From Flavobacteriales bacterium (GTDB taxonomy: Bacteria > Bacteroidota > Bacteroidia > Flavobacteriales_F > PHOS-HE28): 39,645 nucleotides of DNA. The translations under genes and the position numbers were made by a program. Below the pieces are notes generated by a model that worked only from the letters and a program-made list of their open reading frames with translations, was not told where the DNA came from and made no database searches. This document shows positions 4,697-13,925 of this stretch, piece by piece. Numbering within the stretch: position 1 is the stretch's first letter; every line of letters starts with the position of its first letter. The stretch is taken from assembly GCA_023382455.1 (NCBI GenBank), contig JAHDVX010000029.1, forward strand, positions 1 through 39,645, read 5' to 3'.

Positions 4697-7533
4697 TGAA
4701 CCAACCTGCCTGGAAGACGTGGCTGCCCGTGCTGGCGGCCATTGCCGCGTTCTACATCGCCACCCTGGGCTACTTCAGCCCCGTACTGGAAGGCAAGCAC
4801 CTGAAGCAGCACGACATCATGCAGTACAAAGGCATGGCGCAGGAGATGGTGGAGCACCGCGAAGCCTACGACGGGGATGAACCCCTGTGGACCGGCAGCA
4901 TGTTCGGCGGCATGCCGGCCTACCAGATCGGGGTGGTGTGGCCTGCCAATGCGATGAACTGGGTGGATAGCGTGCTGCACGGTTTCCTGCCGCGGCCGGC
5001 CTCCTTCCTGTTCCTGTACATGGCCGGCATGTTCATCCTGCTGCTCTGTTTGCGGGTGGATGCGTGGTTGGCGCTGGTGGGTGCATTGGCGTACGCCTTC
5101 AGTTCCTACTTCCTCATCATCATCGAGGCCGGGCACAACAGCAAGGCCACGGCGGTGGGCTACATGCCCATGGTGCTGGGCGGCCTGTACGTGCTGCTGC
5201 GCGGCCGCAAGTTCCTCGGGGCCGCGCTCTTCGCCCTGTTCCTGGCCATGCAGGTCCATGCCAACCACCTGCAGGTGACCTACTACCTGGCGATGATGCT
5301 GGCCCTGTTCGGGTTGGCCGAGCTGTGGCGGGCCATCCAGGGCAAGCAGCTGGCCAACTTTGCCGGGCGGGCGGCGTTGGGCGTGGCGGGCATCGCGGTG
5401 GCGCTGCTGTGCAACCTGGGCCTGCTGTGGAGCACGTGGGAGTATGGTGCGCACACCACGCGCGGCAAGAGCGAGCTCACCATCGACCCGCAAGGCAATC
5501 CCGACCTGGCCAATAAGACCGACGGCCTGGACCGCGACTATGTGACGCATTGGAGCTACGGCAAGCAGGAGAGCCTTTCCCTGCTCGTGCCCGATGTGAA
5601 GGGAGGTGCCTCGGGCTCGCTGGTCCAGTCCCAGGAAGACCTGGCGGCCATCCAGGACCCCGCCTTCCGCAAGGCTGTGCTGGACATCTACCAAGGTGGC
5701 GGCTACGTGAACAACTACTGGGGCGACCAGGACTTCACCAGCGGCCCGGTGTACGTGGGGGCCATCGTCTTGTTGTTGATGCTGCTGATGCTGGCCGGCG
5801 CTGAGGGGCGGGCGGGCTGGTGGATGCTTTCAGCCGTTCCGCTCGCCATCGTACTGGGCGGCATCGGCAGCCCGGTGCTGGCGGGCCTGTTGCTGATCGC
5901 CTACCTGCTGGCGGGCCTGTTCCTCTGGAAGGACACCCTGGGCTATGCGCTGTTCGCCTCCTTGGTGCTCACCCTGCTGCTCAGCTGGGGCCACCACCTG
6001 ATGCCGCTCACCGATTTCTTCCTGGACCATGTGCCGGGCTACAACAAGTTCCGCGCGGTCACCATCATCCTGGTGATCGTGGAGCTGGCGGTGCCCGTGC
6101 TGGGCGTGCTGTACCTGCAACGCATCACGCGTGAGGGCGGCTGGGATGCCGCGGTGCGCAAGCGCTTCCTGATCACCTCGGGCATACTGGCCGGCGTGCT
6201 GCTGCTGCTGGCCGTGATGCCGGGCAGCTTCCTCAGCTTCTTCAGCGGGAAGGAAATGGCCGAGCTGAACGGTCGCATGGCCACCGATGGTGCCGGCACG
6301 CAGCGCTACATCGACGGGCTGAAGGCGCTGCGCACGGGCGTGGTGAGCGCCGATGCATTGCGCAGCCTGCTCTTCATCCTGCTGGGCGGAGGCCTGCTCT
6401 TCGCCTATGGCCGCAAGTGGATCGGCAAGGGCCTGCTCTATGCGGGCATCGGGGTGCTGGTGCTGGTGGACCTGTGGGGCGTTGACCGCCGCTACGTGAA
6501 CAACGAGAAGGACGCCAAGGGGCAGTACCTCAGCTGGGAGGATGAGGCGGCCAGCGAACACCCCTACAAGCCGCAACCCGTGGACATGGCCATCCTGCAG
6601 GCGGAAAGCAACGCCGCCACGGAGGCCGACCTCGAGCAGGGCCTGCTCAGACTGAAGGAGCGCAAGGCCAAGCTGGGCGGTACCGGCCGCCTGGTGAGCA
6701 AGGAGGATGAGCTGGAGGAACGCTTCGCCAGCCTGCGCCGGACCTCGGATTTCCGGGTGCTTGCCTTGCGCAATCCGTTCCAGAGCACACGCGAGAGCTA
6801 CTTCCATCGCAGCCTCGGCGGCTACCACGGCGCGAAGCTCAAGCGCTACCAGGAATTGATCGAGTTCCACACCTCACCGGAGATCGGCCGCGTGATCGGT
6901 GCCTTCGGCGAGGGCGCCACCATGCAGCGGATCGACAGCGTCCTGGCCGGGCAACCCGTGTTGAACATGCTCAACACCCGCTACGTGATCTATGCGGATG
7001 ACCAACCGCCGATCCGGAACTCGCATGCCTTGGGCTCGGCATGGTTCGTGGATGAGGTGCGGGAGGTGAAGAACGCCGACGAGGAGATCACCGGGCTGGG
7101 CAAGATCGACCCCAGGCACACGGCCTTGGTGGATGCACGCTTCTTCAAGGACGTGGCCGGTGCGGCCCATTCGGACAACACGGCCAGCGTGAAGTTGAAC
7201 AGCTACCGCTCAAACGAGCTCGTCTACACGGTGAAGAGCGCCAACGGCGGCGTGGTGGTGTTCAGCGAGATCTGGTATGGCCCGGATTGGGTGGCGGAGA
7301 TTGACGGCAAGCCCGCCCCGTACGTCCGCGCGGACTACGTGCTGCGGGCCATGAAGGTGCCGGCCGGCGAGCACACCGTGCGCTTCCACGTGGTGAGCAA
7401 GGCGTACAACGTCGGAGGCCGCCTTGCGGCGGTGAGTTCCTTCGTGCTGCTGGCATTGGTATTGCTGGCCTTGGGCCTGGAGTGGCGAGCAAGCCGCCAG
7501 CGGACGACCGGTGAACAAGGCAACGAAAGCTGA
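4696..7533 (+). CDS. YfhO-family multispanning membrane protein
   Basis: A 945-residue polytopic protein of the YfhO family. The first hydrophobic segment (LPVLAAIAAFYIATLGYF) is followed by a large external loop with EGKHLKQHDIMQYKGMAQE, about a dozen membrane segments up to residue ~610, a soluble region of roughly 270 residues, and a final helix (FVLLALVLLALGLEW). YfhO proteins resemble GT-C glycosyltransferases; Gram-positive members take part in glycosylating lipoteichoic acid and listerial wall polymers, while the Bacteroidota members are mostly uncharacterised. The loop FWGS... is absent, but the acidic first-loop pattern seen in GT-C enzymes is present. Length fits the family. The start overlaps the preceding stop (TGATG). 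Confidence 0.85.
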   Translation: MNQPAWKTWLPVLAAIAAFYIATLGYFSPVLEGKHLKQHDIMQYKGMAQEMVEHREAYDGDEPLWTGSMFGGMPAYQIGVVWPANAMNWVDSVLHGFLPRPASFLFLYMAGMFILLLCLRVDAWLALVGALAYAFSSYFLIIIEAGHNSKATAVGYMPMVLGGLYVLLRGRKFLGAALFALFLAMQVHANHLQVTYYLAMMLALFGLAELWRAIQGKQLANFAGRAALGVAGIAVALLCNLGLLWSTWEYGAHTTRGKSELTIDPQGNPDLANKTDGLDRDYVTHWSYGKQESLSLLVPDVKGGASGSLVQSQEDLAAIQDPAFRKAVLDIYQGGGYVNNYWGDQDFTSGPVYVGAIVLLLMLLMLAGAEGRAGWWMLSAVPLAIVLGGIGSPVLAGLLLIAYLLAGLFLWKDTLGYALFASLVLTLLLSWGHHLMPLTDFFLDHVPGYNKFRAVTIILVIVELAVPVLGVLYLQRITREGGWDAAVRKRFLITSGILAGVLLLLAVMPGSFLSFFSGKEMAELNGRMATDGAGTQRYIDGLKALRTGVVSADALRSLLFILLGGGLLFAYGRKWIGKGLLYAGIGVLVLVDLWGVDRRYVNNEKDAKGQYLSWEDEAASEHPYKPQPVDMAILQAESNAATEADLEQGLLRLKERKAKLGGTGRLVSKEDELEERFASLRRTSDFRVLALRNPFQSTRESYFHRSLGGYHGAKLKRYQELIEFHTSPEIGRVIGAFGEGATMQRIDSVLAGQPVLNMLNTRYVIYADDQPPIRNSHALGSAWFVDEVREVKNADEEITGLGKIDPRHTALVDARFFKDVAGAAHSDNTASVKLNSYRSNELVYTVKSANGGVVVFSEIWYGPDWVAEIDGKPAPYVRADYVLRAMKVPAGEHTVRFHVVSKAYNVGGRLAAVSSFVLLALVLLALGLEWRASRQRTTGEQGNES

Positions 7534-7565
7534 ACCGGAGGCTCCGATGATCGAACCCTCATCTT

Positions 7566-7597
7566 CTGATCTTCTGATCATCTGATCGCCTGATCGT
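7566..7597 (+). repeat. Four tandem 8-base repeats across a translation start
   Basis: Four consecutive units of CTGATCNN (NN = TT, AT, GC, GT) run without interruption from 7566 to 7597. The GTG start of the following glycosyltransferase (7596) begins inside the last unit, so repeat number sets the distance between start codon and any upstream signal. Confidence 0.85.
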
Positions 7598-8867
7598 GAA
7601 ACGCGTCCTCATCATCACCTACTACTGGCCGCCCAACGGCGGTGCAGGCGTGTACCGGTGGCTGAAGCTCAGCAAGCTGTTGCCGGAGCATGGATGGCAG
7701 CCGGTGATCTATACGCCGGAGAATCCGGAGGTGGTGGCCGATGATCCGGGATTGCTCAAGGACATCCGCGCGGACATCGAGGTGGTGAAGCGGCCGATCA
7801 CCGAGCCGTTCAACCTGTATAAGCGCTTTACCGGCAGAAGCACCAAGGAAAAGGTGCAGGTGGGCTTTCTCAATGAGCAAAAGCAAGGCGGCTGGAAGGA
7901 GGATTTCGCGCTATGGGTTCGCAGCAACTTCTTCATTCCGGATGCCCGGGTGTGGTGGGTGCGTCCTTCGGTGAAGTTCCTGAAGCAATGGTTGCGGAAG
8001 AATCCTGTGGACGCCATCATCAGCACGGGGCCGCCACACAGCATGCACCTGATAGCCCTGGGGCTGAAGCGTGCGCTTGGCGTGAAGTGGGTGGCCGACT
8101 TCCGCGACCCCTGGACGGACATTGATTTCTATGCCCAACTGAAGCTCACCGCGTGGGCCGATGCCAAGCACAAGCGTTTGGAGGGGGCGGTATTGCGTGA
8201 GGCGGACCGGGTGGTGACGGTGAGCTGGCATTGGGCGCAGGACCTGCAGAAGCTGGGGGCGAAGGACGTCGCCGTGATCACCAACGGCTATGACCCCGAT
8301 GATCTTCCAGCGGCGGCGGTGCCGGTTGACGAGGACTACAGCCTGGTGCACATCGGCTCGTTGTCGCCCACGCGCAATGCGCCGGAGCTGTGGAAGGCGT
8401 TGAGGGTGCTGTGCGACGAGGCCCCGGATTTCGCGGCGAAGTTCAAGCTCCGCTTCGTCGGTCCGGTGGACCATACGATCGCGGAAAGCGTGTCCGCCGC
8501 GGGGCTTGGCGCCCACCTGGAGCGCACGGGCCGCGTAACGCACGGCGAGGCCATGCGCCACATGCAGCGTGCGCGGGTGTTGCTCCTGCTGGTGAACGAC
8601 ACCCCGAACCTGTTGGGTATCCTGCCGGGCAAGCTCTTCGAGTATGTGGGTGCGGGCCGGCCCATTTTGGGAGTGGGCCCGGTGGCCGGTGATGCGGCCC
8701 GCGTCCTGGATCGTGCCCCGCATGCCGTGATCGACCGCGGCGGCCTGGTGGAGAACCGCGGGCGGATAAAGGCCATGTTCACCGCGCCCGCCGGGGCTCC
8801 CGACCCACGCTGGTCACGGGCGGCCACCTGTGTGCAAATGGCGGAGGTGCTGAACACCTTGGCGTGA
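7596..8867 (+). CDS. GT-B glycosyltransferase (GT4-like)
   Basis: A 423-residue glycosyltransferase. The N-terminus MKRVLIITYYWPPNGGAGV is the typical GT4 opening with glycine-rich loop; DFRDPWTD lies at the end of the first Rossmann domain, HIGSLSPTRN opens the second, and LFEYVGAGRPILGVGP matches the nucleotide-sugar binding region. It probably acts on the cytoplasmic side of the membrane in surface-glycan assembly. The start is GTG, inside a tandem repeat; no other start in frame keeps the glycine-rich loop. It is followed 67 bases later by a flippase on the same strand. Donor and acceptor are unknown. Confidence 0.88.
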   Translation: MKRVLIITYYWPPNGGAGVYRWLKLSKLLPEHGWQPVIYTPENPEVVADDPGLLKDIRADIEVVKRPITEPFNLYKRFTGRSTKEKVQVGFLNEQKQGGWKEDFALWVRSNFFIPDARVWWVRPSVKFLKQWLRKNPVDAIISTGPPHSMHLIALGLKRALGVKWVADFRDPWTDIDFYAQLKLTAWADAKHKRLEGAVLREADRVVTVSWHWAQDLQKLGAKDVAVITNGYDPDDLPAAAVPVDEDYSLVHIGSLSPTRNAPELWKALRVLCDEAPDFAAKFKLRFVGPVDHTIAESVSAAGLGAHLERTGRVTHGEAMRHMQRARVLLLLVNDTPNLLGILPGKLFEYVGAGRPILGVGPVAGDAARVLDRAPHAVIDRGGLVENRGRIKAMFTAPAGAPDPRWSRAATCVQMAEVLNTLA

Positions 8868-8934
8868 TGGACGCTGGAGCGGACCTCATCCGTGCAACCG
8901 CACTTCACCCGGCGATGTGCAACTTGCATGCGGC

Positions 8935-10425
8935 ATGGGCATCGTAGCACGGCAAGCCAGCTGGAACACCCTGCTCACCGTGGTGGGCATGGGGATGGGC
9001 TTTGTGAACATGGCCCTGCTCTTTCCACGCTTCCTCAGCCCGGATGAATTCGGCCTCACGCGCCTGCTGGTGAGCATCGCGGTGGTGGCGGCGCAGATCG
9101 CGCACTTCGGCGGAGAGGCCACGGTGATCCGCTACTTCCCCTGGTTCCGCGACAAGGAATCGGGCCACCGCGGTTTGTTCGGCCTGGCACTCGCCGTGGC
9201 CACGGCCGGTGCCTTCGCCGCGTGCCTGGTGCTCTGGTCGGGGCATGGCCGCTTCACCGAATGGTTCAGCGACAGCAGCGGGCTCTACCGCCGCTACGGC
9301 CTGCTGGTGCTGCCCTTGGTGTTGGCCGAGACCTACTTGATGGTGTTGCGCGGCATCAGCCGGTCGGTGAACCGGAGCATCGCGCCGGTGTTCGTGCGCG
9401 AGTTCCTCATGCGGCTTTTGCAAACGCTGCTGATCGCCGCGTACGCCCTGTGGGGCCTGAATCTGGAGCTTTTCCTCGTGCTCTATGTCGGCACCTTCGT
9501 GCTCACCACGGTGGCCCTGCTGTGGGACCTCCGGCGTTCCGGCGAGCTGCGGCTGGGCCTGGGCCGGATCGGCAAGGGCCGGCGCATGCACCGGAGCATG
9601 ATGCGCTATAGCCTGTTCACCCTGGGCAGTGGGCTGGCCTACATCGCTGTCGGCAACATCGACCAGGTGATGGTGGGGGCCATGCTGCATGACGGGCTGT
9701 CCTACGTGGCCTATTACGCCGTGGCCGTTTTCCTGGCCAGTGTGATCATGATCCCCGCGCGCGCCCTGCTGCAACCCGTGGTGCCCTTGCTGGCCGAGGC
9801 CTGGAAGCGGCGCGACCGTGGGCAGATCCAGGTGCTGTACCAGCGCACGGCCATCATCCAGCTGGTGGTCTGCGCCTTCATCCTGCTCGGCCTGTGGACC
9901 AATGTGGATGCCCTGTTCTCCCTGCTGGACCCGGCCTATGCCCTGGCCAAACCGGCCATGGTCATCCTGGGCATCACCAATGTGGTCAACCTTTCCACGG
10001 GCCTCAGCGGCGGCATCGTGAGCACCTCGCGCAGCTATTGGTTCGACGCCCTCAGCGGGGCGGTGCTGCTGGTGCTGAACGTGGTGCTGGATTATGTGTT
10101 CATCCTGCACTGGGGCATGGTGGGCGCGGCCTGGAGCTCCTTCGTTTCGGTGCTGCTCATCGTGGCCTGGCGCGTGGCCTTCCTGTACCGCAAGTACGGG
10201 TTCTGGCCCTTCGATGGCATGACGTTGCGCGCCTTGGCCATGATCGCGGCGGTGGCCGCGCTGTTCACCGTGATCCCGCACTACGGGCCGGCCTGGGCGG
10301 ACATGCTCTGGCGTTCCGCGCTGCTGGCCGTGGTCTACGGTACGCTGGTCCACTTCTTGCGGCTGGCGCCCGAGCTGGGCGTGCAGGGGGCCAAGCTGAT
10401 GCGGAATGTGGTGGGGAAGGCCTGA
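8935..10425 (+). CDS. MOP-family polysaccharide flippase (Wzx-like)
   Basis: A 496-residue protein with 12-14 predicted membrane helices. The opening MGIVARQASWNTLLTVVGMG followed by FPRFLSPDEFGLTRLLVS is characteristic of oligosaccharide flippases of the MOP superfamily, which move lipid-linked glycans across the inner membrane. The conserved middle part MMRYSLFTLGSGLAYIAVGNIDQVMVG also fits. A GTG at 8917 would add six residues; I prefer the ATG at 8935. It converges on a methyltransferase with only 8 bases between stops and no terminator. Confidence 0.87.
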   Translation: MGIVARQASWNTLLTVVGMGMGFVNMALLFPRFLSPDEFGLTRLLVSIAVVAAQIAHFGGEATVIRYFPWFRDKESGHRGLFGLALAVATAGAFAACLVLWSGHGRFTEWFSDSSGLYRRYGLLVLPLVLAETYLMVLRGISRSVNRSIAPVFVREFLMRLLQTLLIAAYALWGLNLELFLVLYVGTFVLTTVALLWDLRRSGELRLGLGRIGKGRRMHRSMMRYSLFTLGSGLAYIAVGNIDQVMVGAMLHDGLSYVAYYAVAVFLASVIMIPARALLQPVVPLLAEAWKRRDRGQIQVLYQRTAIIQLVVCAFILLGLWTNVDALFSLLDPAYALAKPAMVILGITNVVNLSTGLSGGIVSTSRSYWFDALSGAVLLVLNVVLDYVFILHWGMVGAAWSSFVSVLLIVAWRVAFLYRKYGFWPFDGMTLRALAMIAAVAALFTVIPHYGPAWADMLWRSALLAVVYGTLVHFLRLAPELGVQGAKLMRNVVGKA

Positions 10426-10433
10426 GGCCTGAA

Positions 10434-11105
10434 TCACGCCCCGATCTCCCGGATAGCGAAGCTCAGGTGGCGGTCGGTCTCGTGGGTCAGCAATACCAGC
10501 TCCCAGCCGTACTTCACGCAGAACTCATGCACGGCCTCCACCACGCCGTAGCGCACGCCGCCGTCCCAATTGCCCGTCACGTAATCATGGCCGGCGATGA
10601 TGCCGCCCTTTCTCACCTTGGTGCGCGCCAGCTCCAACTCGGCCGCGGTCACCGGGTAGCCATGGTCGGTGTCGATGTACAGCCAGTCGAAGAGCCCGTC
10701 GGCAAAGCGGGGCAGCACGTCCGTGGAGAGACCGAGGTCGATCACCACCTTGCCCGCCGCCAGTTCCTGCCGGAAGCGTTGCTCCACGCGGGCACGCCCC
10801 GGGGCATAGCGGTCGCTCCCCCAGAAGTCCACCAGGTGCAGCACATCCGGCCGGCTGACCTCCAGGATCATGGCCGTGAAATCACCGGAAGCCACGCCGA
10901 TCTCCGCCACGGTGCCGCCCTTTGGCAGGTGTTGCAGGAAGGCGCGCCGGTCGGTCACCACCTTCAGGTGCGCCAGGTGCCGTTCCTGCAATTCCACCAC
11001 GGGGATGGCCTTGCTCTGCCGTACGCGCGCCTTGCCCAGCAAGCCGTTCAGCAGGCGGTATGCCGGCTTGGCCAGTCCTTGGGGCAGCATGTTCATCCAC
11101 GACAT
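10434..11105 (-). CDS. Class I SAM methyltransferase (Methyltransf_24-like)
   Basis: A 223-residue cytoplasmic methyltransferase. The SAM-binding motif I is TVAEIGVASGDFTAMIL, followed by LHLVDFWG, the motif FDWLYIDTDHGYP and GGIIAGHDYV, the order found in Methyltransf_24 enzymes that methylate sugars or small molecules. It lies among glycan genes and is divergent from a TylF-type methyltransferase, so a role in decorating the glycan is likely but inferred. ATG at 11105 is chosen because a -7-like TACTTTCG lies 18 bases upstream; ATGs at 11096 and 11090 are alternatives. A longer open frame to 11612 is antisense to the neighbour and is not coding. Confidence 0.83.
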   Translation of the reverse strand: MSWMNMLPQGLAKPAYRLLNGLLGKARVRQSKAIPVVELQERHLAHLKVVTDRRAFLQHLPKGGTVAEIGVASGDFTAMILEVSRPDVLHLVDFWGSDRYAPGRARVEQRFRQELAAGKVVIDLGLSTDVLPRFADGLFDWLYIDTDHGYPVTAAELELARTKVRKGGIIAGHDYVTGNWDGGVRYGVVEAVHEFCVKYGWELVLLTHETDRHLSFAIREIGA

Positions 11106-11123
11106 CGGGGAGGGGCGGGGCGG

Positions 11124-11131
11124 CGAAAGTA
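11124..11131 (-). promoter_or_regulatory. -7-like element of the methyltransferase gene
   Basis: TACTTTCG on the minus strand, followed by CCGCC, 18 bases before the ATG at 11105. It is identical to the octamer before the DUF4834 gene. Confidence 0.4.
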
Positions 11132-11148
11132 GTTTCCCGGGCGCAGTG

Positions 11149-11156
11149 TAACCTTG
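11149..11156 (+). promoter_or_regulatory. Degenerate -7-like element before the TylF-type gene
   Basis: TAACCTTG matches TAnnTTTG at seven of eight positions and lies 37 bases before the ATG at 11194. Weak on its own. Confidence 0.25.
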
Positions 11157-11193
11157 CAGCCCTCCCCGGGCGCGGCGATCCGCCGGCCTGCGG

Positions 11194-11988
11194 ATGGGCA
11201 ACACGGAAGAGATGGCTGCAAGTTTCGCCGGAAAAGTGGCAAGGACCCTGGGCAATTGGTTGTTGGATGCCAGCGGCACACGGGTGAAGGACCCCGCGTT
11301 GACCGGTGATCCGCGCTTCGTGGACCTGCGCACCCGGTGTGCGCCCTTCACCATGACCTCCACGGAACGCCTGTATGCGCTGTACGCGGCATGCAACCAC
11401 GTGGTGGATGCCGGGCTGCCCGGCGCCTTCGTGGAATGCGGGGTGTGGAGGGGCGGCAGCGCCATGATGATGGCGTTGTGCCTGAAGGATCGCGGCATCA
11501 TCGACCGCGACATCTTCCTTTTCGACACCTTCGAGGGCATGCCGGTCCCGGAGGGCGTGGACCGTAGCTTCGCCGGGGAGGACGCCCGGGGCACGTTCGA
11601 GGCCACGCGCACCGGCGATGATGCTTCCGACTGGTGCTATTCCCCGCTGGACGAGGTGAAGCGCAACATGCTGTCCACGGGCTATCCCGCGGATCGGATC
11701 CATCTGGTGAAGGGGAAGGTGGAGGACACGCTGCCCGGCGGATTCCCCGGAAGCACCATCGCACTGCTGCGGCTGGACACCGACTGGTACGCCTCCACGC
11801 GCCACGAATTGATCCACCTCTACCCGAAGCTGGTGGAGGGCGGGGTGCTCATCATCGATGACTTCGGGCACTGGGAAGGTGCCAAGAAAGCCGTGATCGA
11901 GTATTTCGACGAGCACCGGCCGGGCATCCTGCTGAACCGGATCGACTACACGGGCCGCATCGGGGTGAAGGTTGGCGCGGCGCGCTGA
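11194..11988 (+). CDS. TylF/MycF-type O-methyltransferase
   Basis: A 264-residue SAM-dependent O-methyltransferase of the macrocin O-methyltransferase family, which methylates sugar hydroxyls in a metal-dependent manner. Seen in order: FVECGVWRGGSAMMM (SAM binding), LFDTFEGMPVP, and near the C-terminus LLRLDTDWYASTRHEL and GGVLIIDDFGHWEGAKKA, which carry the acidic metal ligands of the family. Length is normal. The neighbours are glycan genes, so the acceptor is probably a deoxysugar or sugar residue of the surface polymer. ATG at 11212 (MAASF) is a possible shorter start. Confidence 0.9.
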   Translation: MGNTEEMAASFAGKVARTLGNWLLDASGTRVKDPALTGDPRFVDLRTRCAPFTMTSTERLYALYAACNHVVDAGLPGAFVECGVWRGGSAMMMALCLKDRGIIDRDIFLFDTFEGMPVPEGVDRSFAGEDARGTFEATRTGDDASDWCYSPLDEVKRNMLSTGYPADRIHLVKGKVEDTLPGGFPGSTIALLRLDTDWYASTRHELIHLYPKLVEGGVLIIDDFGHWEGAKKAVIEYFDEHRPGILLNRIDYTGRIGVKVGAAR

Positions 11989-12038
11989 TCAACCGGACGT
12001 GCCGAGGAATTGGAAGTCTGGCCCGGAAGGGTGCTTGG

Positions 12039-12743
12039 CTATTCGGTTCCGGAGGTGCCGCCGTAATACTTGCGAAGCACGTCCACCCATTGGTCGGGGC
12101 CGGGCCAAGGCAAGCCTGCATGGGCCGACCACGCCTGTTTGAACGCGGTGTTGTCCACGTGGTAGCAGGAGCCGGCCTCGATCTCCGTCGTTACCGCATG
12201 CCGGTCCAGCAGCTGCTCCATGGCCTTTACCAGTTGCGGCACGGGAACGGGCTTGTCCAGGCACGCGTCAATTGTCGTTCCCCGATATTCGGGCCGGGTC
12301 ATCATCGGCGGGCAGGCGAGGGCCACGGTATCCACGTCCATCAGGTACCTGCAAGCCTTGGCCTGCACGTGGAACGGCTCGCCGGCCATGATCCGGTCCC
12401 GCAGGAAGTTGGTGAGCGTGTACGGGTTTGGCGTATGGCCCACCACGTTGGGCAGGCGGATGATGAGGTGGTCGGCGAACTGTTCGCGGATCAGGTCCTC
12501 CATCAACCGTTTGTGCCGGATGTAGCCCGCCGCATGCAGGGTGGGGTCGTGCAGGCTGCACGTGCTGAAATAGACCAACCGGGCCGATGTACCTTCCTGG
12601 GCGAGCAGCAGCTCCTTCTCCCGGGCGTAGTCCGCGGGCGTGGCGGAGGAGGAGTTGGATACGCCGGAGGCGAAGACCAGCACACGATCGTCGTGAAGAA
12701 AGGAGTTGAAGGCGCGTGCGATCAAGCCGGAGCCGAGGACCAT
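12039..12743 (-). CDS. NAD-dependent epimerase/dehydratase-like SDR protein
   Basis: A 234-residue short-chain dehydrogenase-type protein, shorter than typical extended SDR enzymes (about 300-350). The N-terminus MVLGSGLIARAFNSF keeps a GxGxxA nucleotide-binding loop; VYFSTCSLHDP and GYIRHKRLMEDLI give the serine and the YxxxK catalytic pair; LIIRLPNVVG matches the epimerase family. It probably modifies a nucleotide sugar. The start at 12743 is supported by TTTCTTTGCGCC just upstream; the frame is open far beyond but that part is antisense to the divergent glycosyltransferase. The gene ends 50 bases from the convergent methyltransferase gene. Confidence 0.8.
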   Translation of the reverse strand: MVLGSGLIARAFNSFLHDDRVLVFASGVSNSSSATPADYAREKELLLAQEGTSARLVYFSTCSLHDPTLHAAGYIRHKRLMEDLIREQFADHLIIRLPNVVGHTPNPYTLTNFLRDRIMAGEPFHVQAKACRYLMDVDTVALACPPMMTRPEYRGTTIDACLDKPVPVPQLVKAMEQLLDRHAVTTEIEAGSCYHVDNTAFKQAWSAHAGLPWPGPDQWVDVLRKYYGGTSGTE

Positions 12744-12749
12744 GGGGCG

Positions 12750-12757
12750 CAAAGAAA
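12750..12757 (-). promoter_or_regulatory. Possible -7 element of the SDR gene
   Basis: TTTCTTTG on the minus strand, one mismatch from TAnnTTTG, 6 bases before the ATG at 12743. A similar TTCTTTG precedes the DUF4783 and FkbM genes. Confidence 0.3.
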
Positions 12758-12782
12758 GGGGTTGCGCATGAACCGCCGCCCG

Positions 12783-12790
12783 TAGTTTCG
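12783..12790 (+). promoter_or_regulatory. -7-like element of the GT4 gene at 12795
   Basis: TAGTTTCG followed by CCGC ends 4 bases before the ATG, the same arrangement as at 4432-4445. Confidence 0.4.
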
Positions 12791-12794
12791 CCGC

Positions 12795-13883
12795 ATGGTG
12801 AAGCCTGCCGGTGCCCGGCCCAAGCTGGTTTACTGCACACCCGTGCTGGTGTCCTTCGCAGCCAATGACATCAAACTGTTGGATGAAAGTTTTGATGTGA
12901 AGGTTTTTCACTTCAAACCCCGGCGGAAGTGGCATACCCCGTTCACCTTGCTGCACCAGTTGTTTTTCCTGCTGCGCCACCTGCCGTCCAGCTCGGTGGC
13001 CGTGTGCCAGTTTGCCGGCTACCACTCCTTGCTGCCGGCCTTGCTGGGCCGCCTGATGGGGAAGCCTGTGCTGCTGGTGCTCGGGGGAACGGACTGCGTG
13101 AAGTTCCCCTCCATCGGCTATGGCAATTTCACGCGCTGGCCGCTGGGGCCGATCACGAAGTGGTCGTTGCAGTTGGCGGCCCACCTGGCACCGGTGGATG
13201 AGGCCTTGGTGGAAAGCCGGCACACCTATACCTCGGACCCGCAGGACCCCCCGGCCCAGGGCTATCGCGGGTTGTTCCCGCAGATCCGTACGCCATACAC
13301 GGTGATCGCCTACGGGTACGACCCTGCTCGGTTCCGTTGCGATGTGGACAAGCAGCCGATGAGCTTCATTACGGCGGCCCAGATGAACGCACCGAATTTC
13401 CACCGCAAGGGCATCGACCTGATCTTTGAAATGGCCGACCGGTTTCCGCAGTGTACGTTCACCATTTTAGGGAATACGCCGGCCATGAAGTATGACCGCG
13501 TTCCGCCGAACGTGGAGCTGCATGGGTTCATTCCGTACGGCGAGCTGCCCGCATTCTACGCGCGGCACCGGTTCTACCTGCAGCTCAGCATTTGGGAGGG
13601 CTTCCCCAGCGCCCCCTGCGAGGCCATGCTCTGCGAATGCGTCCCCATCGCCAGTTCGGTGGCCGCGCTGCCGCGTATCGTGGGTGATACGGGCTTCATC
13701 CTGCGGAAGAAGGACGAGGACGCGCTGGAAGCCTTGATCCACGAAGCCTTGGGCGCGGACCTTGATGCCTTGGGCCGGAAGGCCAGGCAACGGATCATGG
13801 AGCACTTCCCGCCGACCGAGCGTTTGAAATTCCTGCGCCTGGTGGAGCGCATGGCCGGCGTGGAAGGCGGTACGGCCGGCTGA
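12795..13883 (+). CDS. GT-B glycosyltransferase (GT4/GT1-like)
   Basis: A 362-residue glycosyltransferase. GGTDCVKFPSIGYGNF lies in the acceptor half, NFHRKGIDLIFEMADRFP and FTILGNTP in the donor-binding half, and WEGFPSAPCEAMLCECVPI carries the E-x7-E motif typical of retaining GT4 enzymes. It starts divergently 51 bases from the SDR gene, so the two share a promoter region and may serve the same glycan. It converges on the DUF2147 gene with a 42-base gap that contains the palindrome CTGGCGCCAG but no T-run. Substrate unknown. Confidence 0.87.
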   Translation: MVKPAGARPKLVYCTPVLVSFAANDIKLLDESFDVKVFHFKPRRKWHTPFTLLHQLFFLLRHLPSSSVAVCQFAGYHSLLPALLGRLMGKPVLLVLGGTDCVKFPSIGYGNFTRWPLGPITKWSLQLAAHLAPVDEALVESRHTYTSDPQDPPAQGYRGLFPQIRTPYTVIAYGYDPARFRCDVDKQPMSFITAAQMNAPNFHRKGIDLIFEMADRFPQCTFTILGNTPAMKYDRVPPNVELHGFIPYGELPAFYARHRFYLQLSIWEGFPSAPCEAMLCECVPIASSVAALPRIVGDTGFILRKKDEDALEALIHEALGADLDALGRKARQRIMEHFPPTERLKFLRLVERMAGVEGGTAG

Positions 13884-13925
13884 TGCCTGGCGCCAGCGCC
13901 CTGTGGGTGCGGGGAGGCTTCGCCG

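Noticed and set aside
3748-5694. 648-codon minus-strand open frame across the helicase and yfhO starts
   Set aside because: It spans two well-supported genes in other frames and crosses their divergent promoters.
8905-10437. 510-codon minus-strand open frame opposite the first flippase
   Set aside because: Very rich in His, Gln and Gly with no membrane or domain pattern; the plus strand encodes a clear flippase.
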